Positions 1 to 12,821 of a stretch of 64,000 bases of DNA are shown here, in pieces. The notes under the pieces were generated by a model. It had not been told where the DNA came from. It saw nothing but the letters and a program-made list of their open reading frames with translations, and searched no databases. The stretch is from positions 58,799,676 to 58,863,675 of the forward strand of contig CM072516.1 of assembly GCA_036898135.1 (NCBI GenBank), given 5' to 3'. A program made the translations under genes and the position numbers. The stretch comes from Oncomelania hupensis (Eukaryota; Mollusca; Gastropoda; Littorinimorpha; Pomatiopsidae). The first letter of the stretch is position 1; the number at the start of each line of letters is the position of its first letter.

Positions 1-1260
1 AAACAACAATTAAATGAAATAAAACAATATCTTACTTATGTCCCTATTGAATAAAGTTTAATCCGTTGTTTCTATTCAACTAAACCCGCTTTTGCATTTA
101 ATTTGGCCCCTTTTCGCCGGACTTGAGAAGTTTGATTTACATCTTTCGTGAACTAGTGTTTCTAGATCTTTTTTTAAACTAACTACCGTGCAGTTCAATT
201 GTTTGTTTTTTTTTAAATTACAATTTGCCAAGCCCGTCAAAATAACTGCAATTACTCAAGTATGATATCTACTTGTCTATTATTTAGACAACCAAAGTAA
301 ATTACCATACGCCAAGACCATCAAAATCACTGGCAGCCGCGTAATCGTGTTTAGACGCATCTTCAATGGAAATTAATTATCTAAGTTGTTTTTACTTCTT
401 CACAACGTTTAATAAGCGTTATATGAACATTACCACCCGCCATGTTCCTTTTTATATCATCAAATCTATGTTATTTTAATCTGAGTATAAAATCCACCCC
501 CGCTTACCTGATCAACGGATGACAAACGCAATGATGAGGTCGACGAAACAAAAACCTAAAAAAATAGCCGTGAGCAAGACTGATGAAGATGAGGGTTGCT
601 ACAACGTAGGAATAGTTTTACCAACAGCATCTGGGTTACTCTCGCAGAAACCTAAAATACGCACGCGTGGTCAGAAACTACAAGGACCTGCTTTAGGGAT
701 TTGCTTCTTGCTTTATTTAGCGGTATGACACCTGCCTGCCTCAGCAGCCGAAAGAGGATTATGTTATGCTCGATGTCTCAACGAATTCCCGATGAAGAGG
801 CAGATTGGATTCCGTGTGCTTATCTTCGACGTCAAAACGCCGGATTGACCGTACATGGCTACTTTAAGCATGCTTAACTATGAAATACAGTTAATAATGG
901 ATGAGAATTTGGTGTTGACATCCTTTGAGGCCAGCATATCATGTACTGAATCGTTGTCATTAATTAATACAAAAGAGCCTCGTCGACAGGATTGGAACGC
1001 AGAACTAGCGATAGTTATTCTGAACTGCACAACGTCATCGAAGCTGAAGGCACGGACAACTGTACGAGTCGCACGCAAAGTGCAGCAGTTAACTACCGCT
1101 TCTGCGCGAAATTATCGATCCGTTTGGAAATTGTTGGGTTTTCGTGATATAATTAAGTTCATGTTTGGTTTGAGTAAGATGAAGTTAACTTTACTCGTTT
1201 CAGGTATTTCTTTCATTAGATGGAGTAGCTCATGAAAGATACCTATATCTATTTTAGAGC
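1..1260. other. AT-rich sequence with no recognised gene
   Basis: Short open frames exist (519-728 and 855-1235 on the plus strand), but their translations show no motif I recognise, no clear splice context and no repeat support. I see nothing else to annotate here. Confidence 0.5.
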
Positions 1261-1265
1261 TAAAT

Positions 1266-1369
1266 AGTGGGTTCGAATCCTGACTTCAGCAAACTATTGT
1301 GTGATTGCGGGATATTACGGGCCAGCGCTTTGAGAAGCTTTCTGAGCTTGTAAGTGCGCTATATAAGAG
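1266..1369 (+). repeat. SINE fragment, tRNA-like B box plus 3' tail
   Basis: Contains a pol III B-box-like GGGTTCGAATCC followed by a tail with GGGCCAGCGCTTTGAGAAGC and ending near ATATAAG. The same arrangement occurs inverted at 13826-14000, and the tail resembles that of the longer SINE B copies at 30387 and 61866. It is a short, probably dead copy. Confidence 0.6.
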
Positions 1370-1434
1370 AAATCTCTTTCTTTCTAAATATACAACAAGA
1401 TGGCAAGCCATTCAAATGTATTTCCAGACACTCG

Positions 1435-1520
1435 CACGCTCACACACGCACTCACACACACACACATGTGTGTGTGTGTGTGTGTGTGTGTGGGTGTGTG
1501 TGTGTTAGTGTGTGTGTGAC
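1435..1520. repeat. (CA)n(TG)n compound microsatellite
   Basis: A CA run passes directly into a TG run, making the block self-complementary. Open frames across it on both strands are by-products of the repeat. Confidence 0.95.
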
Positions 1521-2409
1521 TTGGAGAAATAAAATCTGTTAACTGGCAGCAATACCTCATTTTAGGGAGCGGCTGACAGTGCTTGTTGCAATCAAGATTG
1601 AACTCAAGCATCCCAAGATGATAACTTGCTACATCAAGAGCACTGTCACACCGTCAACATCTGTGGAAGACAATACTACGTTTCTACATGATATATATAT
1701 AGCCGGTGGCCATGAAGTGTAGCAAAAGTTACGCACAGTTCGTCACTGACTCAGTTTTCTGTAGCGCTCCCGCTAACCCTACCACCCACCACCCTCTCTA
1801 GTTTATCTTCTACATCACCGACCCTCTCCCTCCTCTTCTGATACCCCTCTTCCCTTTCTCCCACCCTCCGCATCCATCCCTGTAGATTTTCTTCAATAAT
1901 CCAAATTGATTAAGCCTATTCCTTCTCCTGCTACCAAAAGCCTTCCCTACTTTTTTTTTTTTTTTAAAATTACCCCAGACCCGCCTGCCCAGATCCTCCC
2001 CCTCCCGCCCACTCCACAACTTTCTCCTGATCCTCTCTAGTGACGTCATTGACTTCGATTACGTCAACTGGATCTGTCCTTGAGAAGCTGCAAACATCAT
2101 CATTTTTTTCGTGTCAAGGTAGTATACAGCCTCTGTCACCTCCCCTGTTGACATGTAATGACGTAGTTTGAACTGTACTTGTATCAAACTATAGTAGGCT
2201 TATAACTTTCACCTCACTGTCTACGACGCATTGCAATGGATAGGCCGCGTCAGCGTTATGGGAACACGTTGACGCACGAACGCACGTAAGTTACAGAGCA
2301 GAGGAGACGAGAGGGATGGGGTGAAAGGATTGGAGGAATCAAAGGGAAGGAGATTGGATGTGGTTGCGCTCGTGATGGGGATGTTGGGATAAGAGGTGGG
2401 AATATGATT

Positions 2410-2442
<33 letters not shown>

Positions 2443-2639
2443 GTAGTTCGTGTTTTTAAACAAAAAGAGCTTTCCTTAGAAAGAGACTAGGATTTCAAAC
2501 ACAATCTAAAAAACAAAACAAACATGTTTACATTGAAAGTCGGGCCATCATTATGCAACTTGCAAGTGTGGAGGACACACTGTCATCCTCTGATCGCCAT
2601 CACACGATCATTAAAGGGGGAGGAGATAGAGTAGGAAGA
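1521..2639. other. Non-coding, no gene recognised
   Basis: Holds a poly-T tract near 1950, a (TTG)n run at about 2410-2442 and low-complexity purine-rich sequence. The Gln-run frame on the minus strand comes from the (TTG)n repeat. Confidence 0.6.
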
Positions 2640-2805
2640 AAGAGAAAGAGAGAGAGAGATTGATTGATTGATTGATTGAGTGATCATTTATTCAAAATAG
2701 GCCATAGCCTCTATTGAGGGGAGAGAGAGAGAGAGGGGGGGGGGCAGAGAGGCAGAGACGGACAGGGTGAGAAAGACAAGAACGACACAAAAGAGAGGGA
2801 CAGAC

Positions 2806-2891
<86 letters not shown>

Positions 2892-2917
2892 CATTACATG
2901 GTTATTGCTTTAGGTCC

Positions 2918-2951
<34 letters not shown>

Positions 2952-2955
2952 AGGA
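2640..2955. repeat. Long interrupted (GA)n microsatellite
   Basis: GA repeats with G-rich and (GATT)n interruptions. At 2888-2919 a 32 bp piece matching the extreme 3' end of RepX (minus orientation, with an ATTACATTACAT tail) sits inside the GA run, so a truncated RepX insertion appears to have landed in the microsatellite. Confidence 0.85.
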
Positions 2956-3580
2956 AGCAGTGCATGGAAAAACACATTCGGAATCACAGAACGATACGAG
3001 AGCTAAGAGGAAAGACTTCAATGATACATCCGTTATTATTCATATAATCTTGATACGGCTAAAAGTGATTGCATACCGAATTATTCAATCGATCGTCGCA
3101 ACTCTCTTCTCTCTTTTTCTCCCACCCTCCTTCTTCAAGCGTTAAAACTTCCCCACCCCCCACCTCTCACCATACACACACACCTACTCTCTCTCCCTCC
3201 CCCCTCTCTCTCTCTCTCCATCTCTCTCCTGCCAATAAACTTTAGCAAAGAAACTGAAAGCACGGACTTGCATATTATCGATTTTTTTTAAAAATATAGA
3301 CGGATGTTTTAAACTATCTGATTTGATGCTAGGAGTTGAATATACACGACATTTGCCTATAAACGTAATTGGAAAATAAGAGATTTAAAAAAAAAAACAA
3401 CTATGTACGATATGGGGGAAATTAGTTTTTTTAGGCTGCGGTATATTGGCCGCTTTAGTGTCCAGCACTTGATCTTTCTTAGAACAAGCTATGTTCAACC
3501 GTAAACATGTTTTACAGGTAATCTCGCGTCTCTAATATTTCGATACTGACTTCTTTTTTTTTTTTTAAATCATTGAGGAC
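2956..3580. other. AT-rich, no gene recognised
   Basis: Contains pyrimidine-rich and CT microsatellite segments around 3105-3235. No coding sequence is supported. Confidence 0.5.
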
Positions 3581-3589
3581 ATCCAGTAA

Positions 3590-5205
3590 ACTCTTACATC
3601 CAACATAGGCTACAACAATATGGTCTTCAAGTATTTTTCCTTCCGTACAACAAAAACAAGAAAGTAAGACATTTTCTTGCTTGCGTTCAACAAACAACGC
3701 ACTGTAGGCCTGATTTTCTCGCATATTACGCACAGGAAGCGTCAAAGTACGCACTTTCCTTGCGTACCACAAATAACGGAGTAAGCTTACAAGTATGTTG
3801 CTCTTAAAAAAAAGAAAAAAAAGAAAAGAGGAAGAACAAATGTGCGATCGTAGGTTCTAATTGCTTATAAAATACAATTCAACACAACTTTATTGCCTCG
3901 AAGAAAGGATAGGCAAAAGACAACTGCGTACGTAGGTCTACATACGCATTTATTTTAGCGAATATGCGAGCGTATTTCTTGCTTAAATCTACAACATACA
4001 ACAAAATATAGCAACGAAGAGGGAGTTGTTTTCTTCTTTCTTTCTTTTTATTTTTTTTTCTTTTTCTGGGCAAATGACAACTGCGTACGTAGGTCTAAAT
4101 ACGCATTCATTTCAGCGAACATCCTTGCGTACTTCTTGCGTAGACCTACAATGTACAACAAAATATTACCTCGAAGAAGGTGTTTTCTTGCGGACAACAA
4201 ACATTTGAGTACAGGCGTATTTATTTCTTGCGTATATGTATACCTACAACAAGCGTTAATATAGCCTACTTGGGTCCGTAATCAGAAAAGTCAATACCAT
4301 CTGGTAATTTACCATGAGGAGAGGGTTAAAATCTTGACCTTCCCCGGGTTTGGATTTGCCTGGTATTCAGAGAAGTTGTAACTGCCCTGCCACTCGGCCA
4401 AACGGCTGATAATTTTACCGACTCTACCCCCCATCCGGTAACTCGTGTTCTTGCCGAGGTAAAATAGGCGAATGCAATTGTATTCGCAATGATTTTGCAT
4501 CGGAGACGAAGGAACAGCGTCTTTCGGGACAGATGAAATCCTCTAAATATACAAGATGGTATAGAACATTTCATGAAATTACATTTCGAAGAATCGACAT
4601 CGTGCGAATTGTGGTTGAAGTATGAGAGGAGTGGTAACATACGAACCGGCATCGTCACTTCTTCCTTCACTGCAACTGTGTTTAGCACTAGGTTTCCAGT
4701 TCTATTTATCCTTGTGTCAGGTAAAATTGCCGTAAAATACTTTCTTTTTGATGGTAAATTATTGACCAAAGCGAAGTACGAAAGTAAAATGTCTTTGGTT
4801 TCCTCTTTCAATTCTAATTAAAGGAAATATTTTTTATGGGAAAAAGTTGATTTTTCCTTCGTGTGATCCGTCGTCTGCCATGAAAGCTGTTGTGGCGTTG
4901 TCATCGAAGAGCGCATGCATAAAAGATGGGGATTCAAAGTTAGCTCGAGGTAGGGACCATGCGTCAGGTAGGCCTTTTTGAATACCGAGCTAAGTTTACC
5001 GGCAGTTTTCTCCAACCCTGAGGTAAGATAAAACTACCGCAAGGTCTATACCTTGAGACAAATAACTTATGGAAGGGTTGCAAGCGGGTCTTTCTGAATA
5101 TCGACCCAAAGGTCGCACATGCGCATTCATTTCAGCGAACTTGCGTACTTATTTTTTGCGTAGACGTAGACCTACAACATTTAACCACAATATAGCCTAC
5201 TACTT
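3590..5205. repeat. Degenerate repeat cluster with TGCGTACGTAGGTCTA motif
   Basis: Related units recur near 3650-3780, 3893-4030, 4070-4200, 4205-4265 and 5105-5205. The core includes ACAACTGCGTACGTAGGTCT, TTCTTGCGTA and CCTACAAC. Units at 3915 and 4075 are clearly homologous over more than 100 bp. Spacing is irregular, so this is a decayed tandem or dispersed family and not a clean satellite. No coding function is seen. Confidence 0.65.
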
Positions 5206-5267
5206 GTTACAGCGCACGACAGAACAGGCAATGGACTTTGGTTTTACAAGTCCCTCCCCCCCCCCAC

Positions 5268-5271
5268 ATAA

Positions 5272-5307
<36 letters not shown>

Positions 5308-5372
5308 TTACACACACCCACACCCACACCCACACACCTACACTCACACACACACCCACACACACACGCATC
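5268..5372. repeat. (CA)n microsatellite
   Basis: CA repeat with sporadic interruptions. A second CA-rich stretch follows at 5725-5862 after unremarkable sequence. Confidence 0.95.
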
Positions 5373-6085
5373 TTTCGCACTTTCAATGTTTGCCTGGGAA
5401 ATCTTGCGTCATATGTGTTTTTCGCGACGCCATCCAGACCTATCGATCGACAGAAAGACAATTAAGCCTATATTCCGTCAGTCAGTCGATGTAGACAATC
5501 TATAGGAAACTCAACAACAAAGATGTTAAAATAATAAAAAATCAAGCAGGATGCGTGTAGGAGGAGGTGGGAGGAGAGGGTAGATGGAGGAATGGGAGGG
5601 TTTACAGCATACAAGAACTCCTTTGGCCATTTTATTAAATTGAAGATTTGCTCATTCGAGAACGCACGCACGACACCAACACTCGTGCACTAATACACCG
5701 CGAGCGCAAACTCAGCTTTTGCGCACGGACAAACACACACACATGCACACACACAACCACATACACACCACACACAACAACAATACAACCATACGCAGCA
5801 CACATTCAGACACAAACACACACACACCCACACCATACACACCCCACACAAACACACAATCCATCAAAATGTTGGTTTAAGCCTGAACTGGTTATCGCCT
5901 GCCCTTGCTGACGTCAACAGGCATTACGTAATGCTGATAGTTTAGAAAGTAACAAACAAACACAAACTTTGGCTGCACTTTTAATGCCTGCACTTTGTCA
6001 ACTTCATTTAAACTGTATGTGAGCACAAGTTTATTTAAAAAAACAACAACACATAAGCAAACAAATAATGTAGAAAAGAGGTAAA

Positions 6086-6148
<63 letters not shown>

Positions 6149-6158
6149 CACTACTAAA
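6086..6158. repeat. (CTA)n trinucleotide repeat
   Basis: About 20 CTA units in a row. The poly-Ser frame on the minus strand is a by-product. Confidence 0.95.
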
Positions 6159-6214
6159 AGTAATAATAATCATAATGGAAACCAAGACAAGATGTCAGTA
6201 TCAAACACCTCGCC

Positions 6215-6376
6215 TCCACACATCTACACACATACAAACACCCCCACAAACACGCACGCACACACATACACGTACGTACACATAATGATACACTCACACA
6301 TGTACATTAAAATGGATGCACACACACACGCAGAAACACACACGCAAACACACACACACAACAATCCCCACACACA

Positions 6377-6433
<57 letters not shown>

Positions 6434-6445
6434 GTACACCAGAAC
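6215..6445. repeat. CA-rich region with (CT)n block
   Basis: CACA-rich sequence with a pure CT run at about 6379-6413 between CA runs. No gene. Confidence 0.9.
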
Positions 6446-6674
6446 ACAAGTACCGAAATTGATGTTAGACATTTAAAGTTTTAGTTTATTCTCAAATGTT
6501 TATATTTATAACGTAAAACGTTACCGCCGACTCTGTGTGTGTGTGGGGGGGGGGGGGGGTGTGCGCGCGCGCGTGTTGTAGGGAGGTGTGTTTGTGCATG
6601 TGGTAGGGAGGGGTGTTTGGAGTGGGGAAGTAAGCAAATAACAGCTTCAGGCGAAACAACAACAAGCAACGGAG

Positions 6675-6790
6675 GACAGCGCCTTTGATCTCAACAGTGC
6701 GCAGGTTAAAAGGGCCTTAAGATCATGTACCTCAGTCAAGTCCCCCTATACGCTTATGTGTCCGGGGACGGTATTCTACCCACTGAACTG
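6675..6790 (+). repeat. RepY dispersed repeat fragment
   Basis: Ends with AAGTCCCCCTATACGC and TATGTGTCCGGGGACG, also seen at 22078-22195, 29205-29325 and (short) 43366-43405. It looks like the 3' end of an interspersed element of unknown class. Confidence 0.6.
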
Positions 6791-6801
6791 AACTACCTCA
6801 G

Positions 6802-7055
6802 CGTCATATACAGATCCTTTTTTTTATTTCACAGTGAATGTTGCCCCATTTGCCAAAAAAAAACAAACTTTCAAAAGAATACTTTTGATATACATCGATG
6901 AAATTTGTGCGTTTATGTTGTGCGTATTTAGATGATTGTAAAAGTAGCACCGCAGCGAAAGTGTGTAAATCACATTATGCACAGTGCACGTTTACAAGCG
7001 TACTAAGAAGGAACAGAAGCCCAAACTTCGAAGGTTTAACGGTAGGTTTGAGCAA
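6802..7055 (+). repeat. RepZ dispersed repeat, copy 1
   Basis: Homologous to 37008-37270. Both copies contain CAGCGTCA, an A/T-rich segment with TTCACAGT, a GATATA-ATCGAT motif, then GGCACCGCAGCGAA or its variant and a terminal GGTTTGAG. Divergence is high, so this is an old family. Class unknown. Confidence 0.55.
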
Positions 7056-7117
7056 TGATAAACTATGAAAACATTTTTCATTGCGACAACAATGCAATTT
7101 GTCAAGCAAACTCATTG

Positions 7118-7235
7118 TCACGTACACACGCACACACACACACACGCACACACACACACCCACACACACACACAATCCTCCCCCACACACTCACACACGC
7201 ATATATACACACACATCGACACACACACATTATAA
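7118..7235. repeat. (CA)n microsatellite
   Basis: CA repeats with CCCACA interruptions. The overlapping His/Thr-rich frames are by-products. Confidence 0.95.
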
Positions 7236-7507
7236 ACATCCTTATAAGCTGGCCCTTTTAAAAAAAATCCATTTTGAAATTACCAAAAAAAAAGAAAAAA
7301 AAAACAGCAACCAACCAACAAACAAAAATAAACAGGAAAGCATTCTTGACGATGAAAAACACGTGGAATAATTGAATTTGTGTTTAGAAGGGAGGTTGCG
7401 TCATACATATTAATCAAGGACAAGGGTTTAAAAAGACGTGCAAACCAATTATAAGATGGATCAGAACGAAAACCTTACTACGCCCCAAGTAATAATGTTA
7501 TAAGCAT

Positions 7508-7955
7508 TCTTCTTCTTGTTGTTTTACTCCTTGTTCCTCTTGTTGTGTTCATACTCCTTCTTCTTCTTCTTGTTGTTCTTCTTCTTCTTCTTGTTCTACT
7601 TCTTGTTCTTCTTCTTGTTCTACACCTTGTTTTCTTGTTCTACTTCTTGTTCTACTCCTCGTTCTTCTTTTTGTTCTACTCAATTTTCTTCTTGTTGATG
7701 TTCTTCTTGTTCTACTTCTTGTTCCTCTTGTTGTGTTTTTACTCCTTGTTGTTGTTGGTCTTGTTGTTGTTGTTTATTACTCCTTCTTCTTCTTGTTCTT
7801 CTTCTTGTTCTACTCCTTCTTCTTATTGTTCTACTCCTTGTTCTTCTTGTATTTCTACTCCTTGTTCTTCTTTATGATGTTCGTCTTGTTGATGTTCTTC
7901 TCGTTGATGTTCTTGTTGTTCTACTCCTTGTTGTTCTTTCTTTCTTTCTTTTTTT

Positions 7956-7992
<37 letters not shown>

Positions 7993-8037
7993 TTCTTCTT
8001 CTTCTTCTTCTTCTTCTTGCCCCTCTTATTCTCGTTC
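7508..8037. repeat. 530 bp TTC/TTG pyrimidine-rich tract
   Basis: Continuous CTT, GTT and TCTAC trimer-like units ending in (CTTT)n and (TTC)n. The overlapping Leu/Phe-rich frames lack any non-repeat codons and are rejected as genes. Confidence 0.9.
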
Positions 8038-8382
8038 TCTTCGTTTTCTACGCCTAATCTTTCCAACTCTTCTTCAACATTATCGTTCGTTTAATCTTCC
8101 TCCTTCATCTGTTCATCATGCTCCCTTCACTTTCTTTCTTTTTTGTATTCCTCCTTAACTTTTCATCATTCTCTTTGTTATCCTCCTCCACTTCATCTTC
8201 ATTCTCCTTAATCTCCAGGAAATGAAATGTTGAAAAAATCAACAATTTAAGACGAGCACATGCCAACTTTTCATAAGATTAATCTAAACTTCTAGTCGGG
8301 AGTCATCTAATTGTCCATTTGTTTAAGGTAAAAAACAACAACGAACAAACATGAGAATTTAAGGAAACTAGATTATACACAT

Positions 8383-8424
8383 TAGAAGAAGAAGAAGAAG
8401 AAGAAGAAGAAGAAGAAGAAGAAG

Positions 8425-8477
<53 letters not shown>

Positions 8478-8580
8478 AAGAAGAACAAGTACAAGAAATG
8501 AGATGTTAGAAGAAGAAGAAGAAGAAGAAGAAGAAGAAGAAGAAGAAGAAGAAGAAGAAGAAGAAGAAGAAGAAGAAGAC
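8383..8580. repeat. (GAA)n-(CAA)n-(GAA)n compound repeat
   Basis: A GAA run, then a CAA run of similar length, a 40 bp spacer, then a second GAA run of about 70 bp. Such purine tracts can form triplex DNA. Confidence 0.95.
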
Positions 8581-8864
8581 ATTGCATGGCATGGCACTGC
8601 AGGGTCAAGGTTGGAGACGTGCAGCCTCTTCGAGCCTGGTTATTGACTTCAGTGTGAGCAGTGGAAAGCACAGAGAACGAAACAGTGCACAAAGCACACC
8701 CTTGCTCACCGATGTATACCGTACCTGGCACTATTTAGAACCGAGAAAGGCAAACCCAGCGTCCTACGAGAAAGATTAATTTAGTGCCGCCCTTGTGAAG
8801 CTGACCCTGACAACAAAGGGTAGGGTGGGCGTGATGGGGGTGGAAGGTGATGAGGAGGAGTGTG

Positions 8865-9238
8865 TACATTACATTACATTACGTTACATTACATGATTAT
8901 TGCTTTAGGTCCAGCGAACTCTTCCGAGCCAAATCAGGACCGGACAACCCCCGATCCGCATAAAAGATCTGCTGAAACCACCCTAGAGGTAAAACTGAAA
9001 GCTCTCCACCAGCCAGTCACTTTACAATAAAGACATCCCACGCAGGGGACGCTGAGGTTATACTCTAATTTATCGAACCCCCGTTTACAAAAACAAAATA
9101 GATTACAAACATGATTATAAATTATCAACAAAACACATACATATAAAATGCCTACATTGCTAAATAATAACATCAGAGGAAGCCCTAGTGACCACCTGGC
9201 AGAAATCGTCCAATATTCCCAAGCTGATCCGACAGACC
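8865..9238 (-). repeat. RepX interspersed repeat, near full 3' portion
   Basis: Minus-strand copy of the repeat also at 28147-28714 and 31545-31795/33308-33697. It reads from GGTCTGTCGGATC through a conserved AT-rich body to the 3' end CGGAAGAGTTCGCTGGACC and an (ATGTAA)n tail. A 3' microsatellite tail, 5' truncation and target-site duplications at other copies indicate reverse-transcribed mobility. The body holds a conserved ~75-100 codon frame with CKRGFDKLEY. Confidence 0.75.
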
Positions 9239-9470
9239 GCACAGTGGATAGGGCGCTGGTTTCCTATGCCGATGGTTGCGAGTTCGAATTCCGCATGGGG
9301 CGAACTTACGTGACTTAGGTATGAGAGTTTTCAGGATATCGAGGGTTTTCCGGGTACTCCGGTTTCCTCGTTCCATTCAATGATGGTTGGTACTGGATGC
9401 AGCGCAGTCAATCTAAATGTTAAAATTAAAACTTGATTTCTCCTCTGCCTTCTGTAAGAGCGACCTCTTT
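9239..9470 (+). repeat. SINE A, diverged copy
   Basis: tRNA-like head with A-box region CGCACAGTGGATAGG and B box GAGTTCGAATTCC, followed by the SINE A body (GTGACTTAGG, GGGTTTTCCGGGTACTCCGG, CAATGATGG). It abuts the RepX copy on its left. The altered B box suggests it is inactive. Confidence 0.75.
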
Positions 9471-10520
9471 GAGTTCGACTGAATAAAAGACACGTGACAG
9501 CATCAGTATTAGTATTAATCATCTTATACCTTTCAGTGCCTTCAGTTGTTAAGATTCGCTTCTTTACTTCAAACTTCACAACGTAATTATGCTCTCAGAC
9601 GATAAACTTAAAATGAGCCTGATCTCAAATGCTCATTAATTACACTAAGAAGCATAATGATAAAAGAGTACAATAAACCAAATTATTATGGTAAAAGCTC
9701 TTTGTGGCGCGTAAATAGCTTAAAAAGACATTGAGTTCGCGGCCCGAATAATAGCAAAGGGGTCCATGATACAGCCAATAAGCTTCACCCGATGCCTTTG
9801 GCTCCACGATACTCTCTTGGGGGGTAATTCACAACAGCGCCTTGAAATATATTGGTCACGTTTGGCTGTGTTTTGCCTGTGTCCGCTGGCGTCTACATTC
9901 TGCGGTGGTCAGCCATTCCCTCCTATAGTAGACGACGTTTCGTTTAGAATCAAATATCACAAATGTTAGACACAAGCAAATAGTAATCTCTCCCTTTACG
10001 TGAATTATACATTTTATATGAGTTTTCTCGCAATTTCGATATCGACGCCAGAGGCACTTTAATAATAAATAAATGTGTTTTTTTTTCATACAAATTCACA
10101 CCGCACCCAATCCAATATACAGCAAATTCAACCTACAAATGTAATTCATCTGAAACGTAAGTGCTTATTTCCTCGTCCACAAACCATTGCACAGTACGAT
10201 GCAAAACAAACTCATTTCAAAAGTTTATAAGACCACGACTTCCGTATCAGTTGATTCATGCTACACGGATTATTCTGTATGCACCTGCAATTTTCCATTT
10301 TCAGATAGACGTTTTTAGACTTTAGAATGTTTTATTGAATACAGCAATTCGCTCATATCAATGGGATGGGGAATACAATGGGAATATTAAGAATAAATAG
10401 ATCAATCAAAACAACAACCAAACCCCATCTATTTTGCATGCCGATTATGAATATAGTTGTTCATAAAGACTAATAATTAAAATATATCTCATTCACATTA
10501 CTGTGCAGATCCAAATTCAA
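9471..10520. other. AT-rich, no gene recognised
   Basis: Short open frames have no recognisable motifs. I see no repeat or RNA gene in this stretch. Confidence 0.5.
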
Positions 10521-10523
10521 TTT

Positions 10524-10524
<1 letters not shown>

Positions 10525-10594
<70 letters not shown>

Positions 10595-10665
10595 GACAGA
10601 GACAGAGACGGAGAGTGAGACAGAGGGAGACACAGAGAGTGAGACAGAGGGAGACAGAGAGAGAT
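10525..10665. repeat. (GA)n and (CAGA)n microsatellite
   Basis: GA run passing into CAGA tetramers and GAGACA units. Ser/Leu/Cys frames on the minus strand are by-products. Confidence 0.95.
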
Positions 10666-11161
10666 GGCATTAACAAACAAACTGACAGGAGGACAGACAG
10701 ACGGTCGCATGCACGGATAGGTAAAGACAGGCATGTCTTCAACGTCGAAACAACAACAACAACAACAGGAGGAGCGTACAGACTTACCCGGCTTCATTCT
10801 ACGCCAGCGTTCGCCCTTGACCTCCTTTCGCACCGTCAAAACAGAAGTGTTTCTAGGGTGAGGCGATCCGCGGTAGCGCAGAGATTGGTGTAGAAGGCTA
10901 CATATTAGCAACAAACAAATACAACCCCCCCCCCCCCCCCCTCCTCCCCATAAAAAAAAATTCGTGCTTATAAATTGTTGGGAGGCAACAAACAGTACAT
11001 ATATTGGTGTGTGTAGTTGTGGGTGTGTGGGTGGAGGTGGTGGTGATGGAAAAGAGAGTGAAAGTTAAAGAATGGGGAGGGGCTCGTGTAAGAAAGAGTG
11101 TGCATGTGCGTGTATGTGTGAGAGAGAGTGAGAGGGAGTGAAAGAGAGAGAGAGAGAGAGA

Positions 11162-11195
<34 letters not shown>

Positions 11196-11198
11196 GTG

Positions 11199-11288
11199 AG
11201 ATAAGATAAGATAAGATAAGATAAGATAAGATAAGATAAGATAAGATAAGATAAGATAAGATAAGATAAGATAAGATAAGATAAGATA
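11199..11288. repeat. (GATAA)n array, probable LINE 3' tail
   Basis: About 18 uninterrupted GATAA pentamers. On the minus strand this is (TTATC)n placed directly after the 3' end of the LINE fragment at 11289-11963, where CR1/L2-type elements typically carry short tandem tails. It is best read as an expanded element tail. Confidence 0.85.
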
Positions 11289-11963
11289 CAATTTTATTTT
11301 GCAAGGGTAAAAGAATGAGCACTGGGTGGGTTTTTTTTTTACATCTTGCCCTTGGGGCTTTAACAATAACTATTAAATACAACTCAAGGTTATAACATTC
11401 ACATCATGGAACAATAACAAAAAAAAACAAAGTCATCATTAGATAAAATCCTTTTCAAACAATTGAAATCAAATTAATGTTGTTAATATCAACCAACAAC
11501 ATTAACAATTAATGTGTATTTCATTTTTTATGAGTTTTAAGAGACTTGTTCTAAATGATGAAAATTTAGATGCTGGAATGAGGAGATCTTCAGGAAAGTT
11601 ATTCTACAAAGTGGAACCGGAATAAGCTAGACTAATTTTGAAGAAATCAATTCTTGGAATTGGAACATTTAATTTTGTGGACGATCTGGCAGTTTTTTTT
11701 TTTTTAAACAGAAGAAAGATAGGAAAGGTGCATTGCCAGAAAGGACCTTGTGAATGAAAACACCTTTAATAATTTTTAGTCTGTCGATAAGAGGTGGAAT
11801 ATTGATCCGTTTATAGTCATCTGGAGAGATTTTTTTTAAAAGAATAACTTGTTTAATGGCACGTTTGTGAATTTTAATTAAAGGCTTCATTGCATTGCCA
11901 CTAGCAGAATCCCAAATAGTAGAGGAATAATCAATAAATGATTGAATATGACCGGAATAAAAC
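11289..11963 (-). pseudogene. 5'-truncated LINE, C-terminal end of ORF2 reverse transcriptase
   Basis: The minus-strand translation runs from about 11963 through SFIDYSSTIWDSAS, KPLIKIHKRAIKQVIL and FIHKVLSGNAPFLSF to RIDFFKISLAYSGSTL, where an in-frame TAG replaces the expected Trp codon, and then ASKFSSFRTSL near 11545. These are thumb/C-terminal motifs of CR1/L2/Jockey-group reverse transcriptases (family assignment from memory of the domain). The palm domain is absent because the copy is 5' truncated at the (GA)n block from 11964. The 3' UTR leads into the (TTATC)n tail. A T-tract at 11694-11705 may include a length change. Not functional. Confidence 0.75.
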
Positions 11964-11992
11964 AGAGAGAGAGAGAGAGAGAAAGAAAGAGA

Positions 11993-12063
<71 letters not shown>
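11964..12063. repeat. (GA)n microsatellite
   Basis: GA run with rare AAAG and CAGA interruptions, directly at the 5' truncation point of the LINE fragment. Confidence 0.95.
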
Positions 12064-12065
<2 letters not shown>

Positions 12066-12616
12066 CGACAGACAGAAAGACAGAGGCATACAGAGAGGCA
12101 GAGACGGAGAAGGAGCGAGAATGTATGTGTGTGTATGTGTGTGCGTGGGTGGGTGTGTGTGTCGTGAATGTAGAACAGAGTTCGATAGTAGGGTAGGGGA
12201 CGGAGGAGGCAAGGGGCGTGTGTGAGAGCGACGGTGGGAGGGGAGGGAGGAGTAGGCCATGGCCAGAGGTGATCGATGGCATGTGTATCAGTAACGCAGT
12301 GTTACCTGTTCTCTTATGACTGTTGTAGTTGATGTCACCGTAGTTGTATCGGTCAGATCGCTGTGTCATATTTTGAGGGCAAGGACTGTAAGGTGAACGA
12401 ACCTTTAACAGAGAGAAGCGAAAGCAATAAAAAGGATTGTTTATTTGGTGTCTTCGTCCCAAACAATCCTTTAACTTATGCAAACAGCGCCAAAATCGTA
12501 AAAGTGGCGAAACATGGAATTTTTCGTCAAGGCGAAATAAAAATATGGCTGTTACAGACCACAGGGTAAAAGGCCGGAGGGTAGGTGGGAGAAAGAGAGA
12601 GGCCCGGGGAGAGAAA

Positions 12617-12617
12617 G

Positions 12618-12699
<82 letters not shown>

Positions 12700-12776
12700 A
12701 TTCGTCTCATCACGTAATAATATTGTGCACTTGTGGTTATTGTGAAAAGGAATGAATGTATAATGAGCTTGTTTAC

Positions 12777-12821
<45 letters not shown>

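Noticed and set aside
7545..8158. Leu/Phe-rich membrane protein frames
   Set aside because: Entirely produced by TTC/TTG repeats; overlapping frames look alike.
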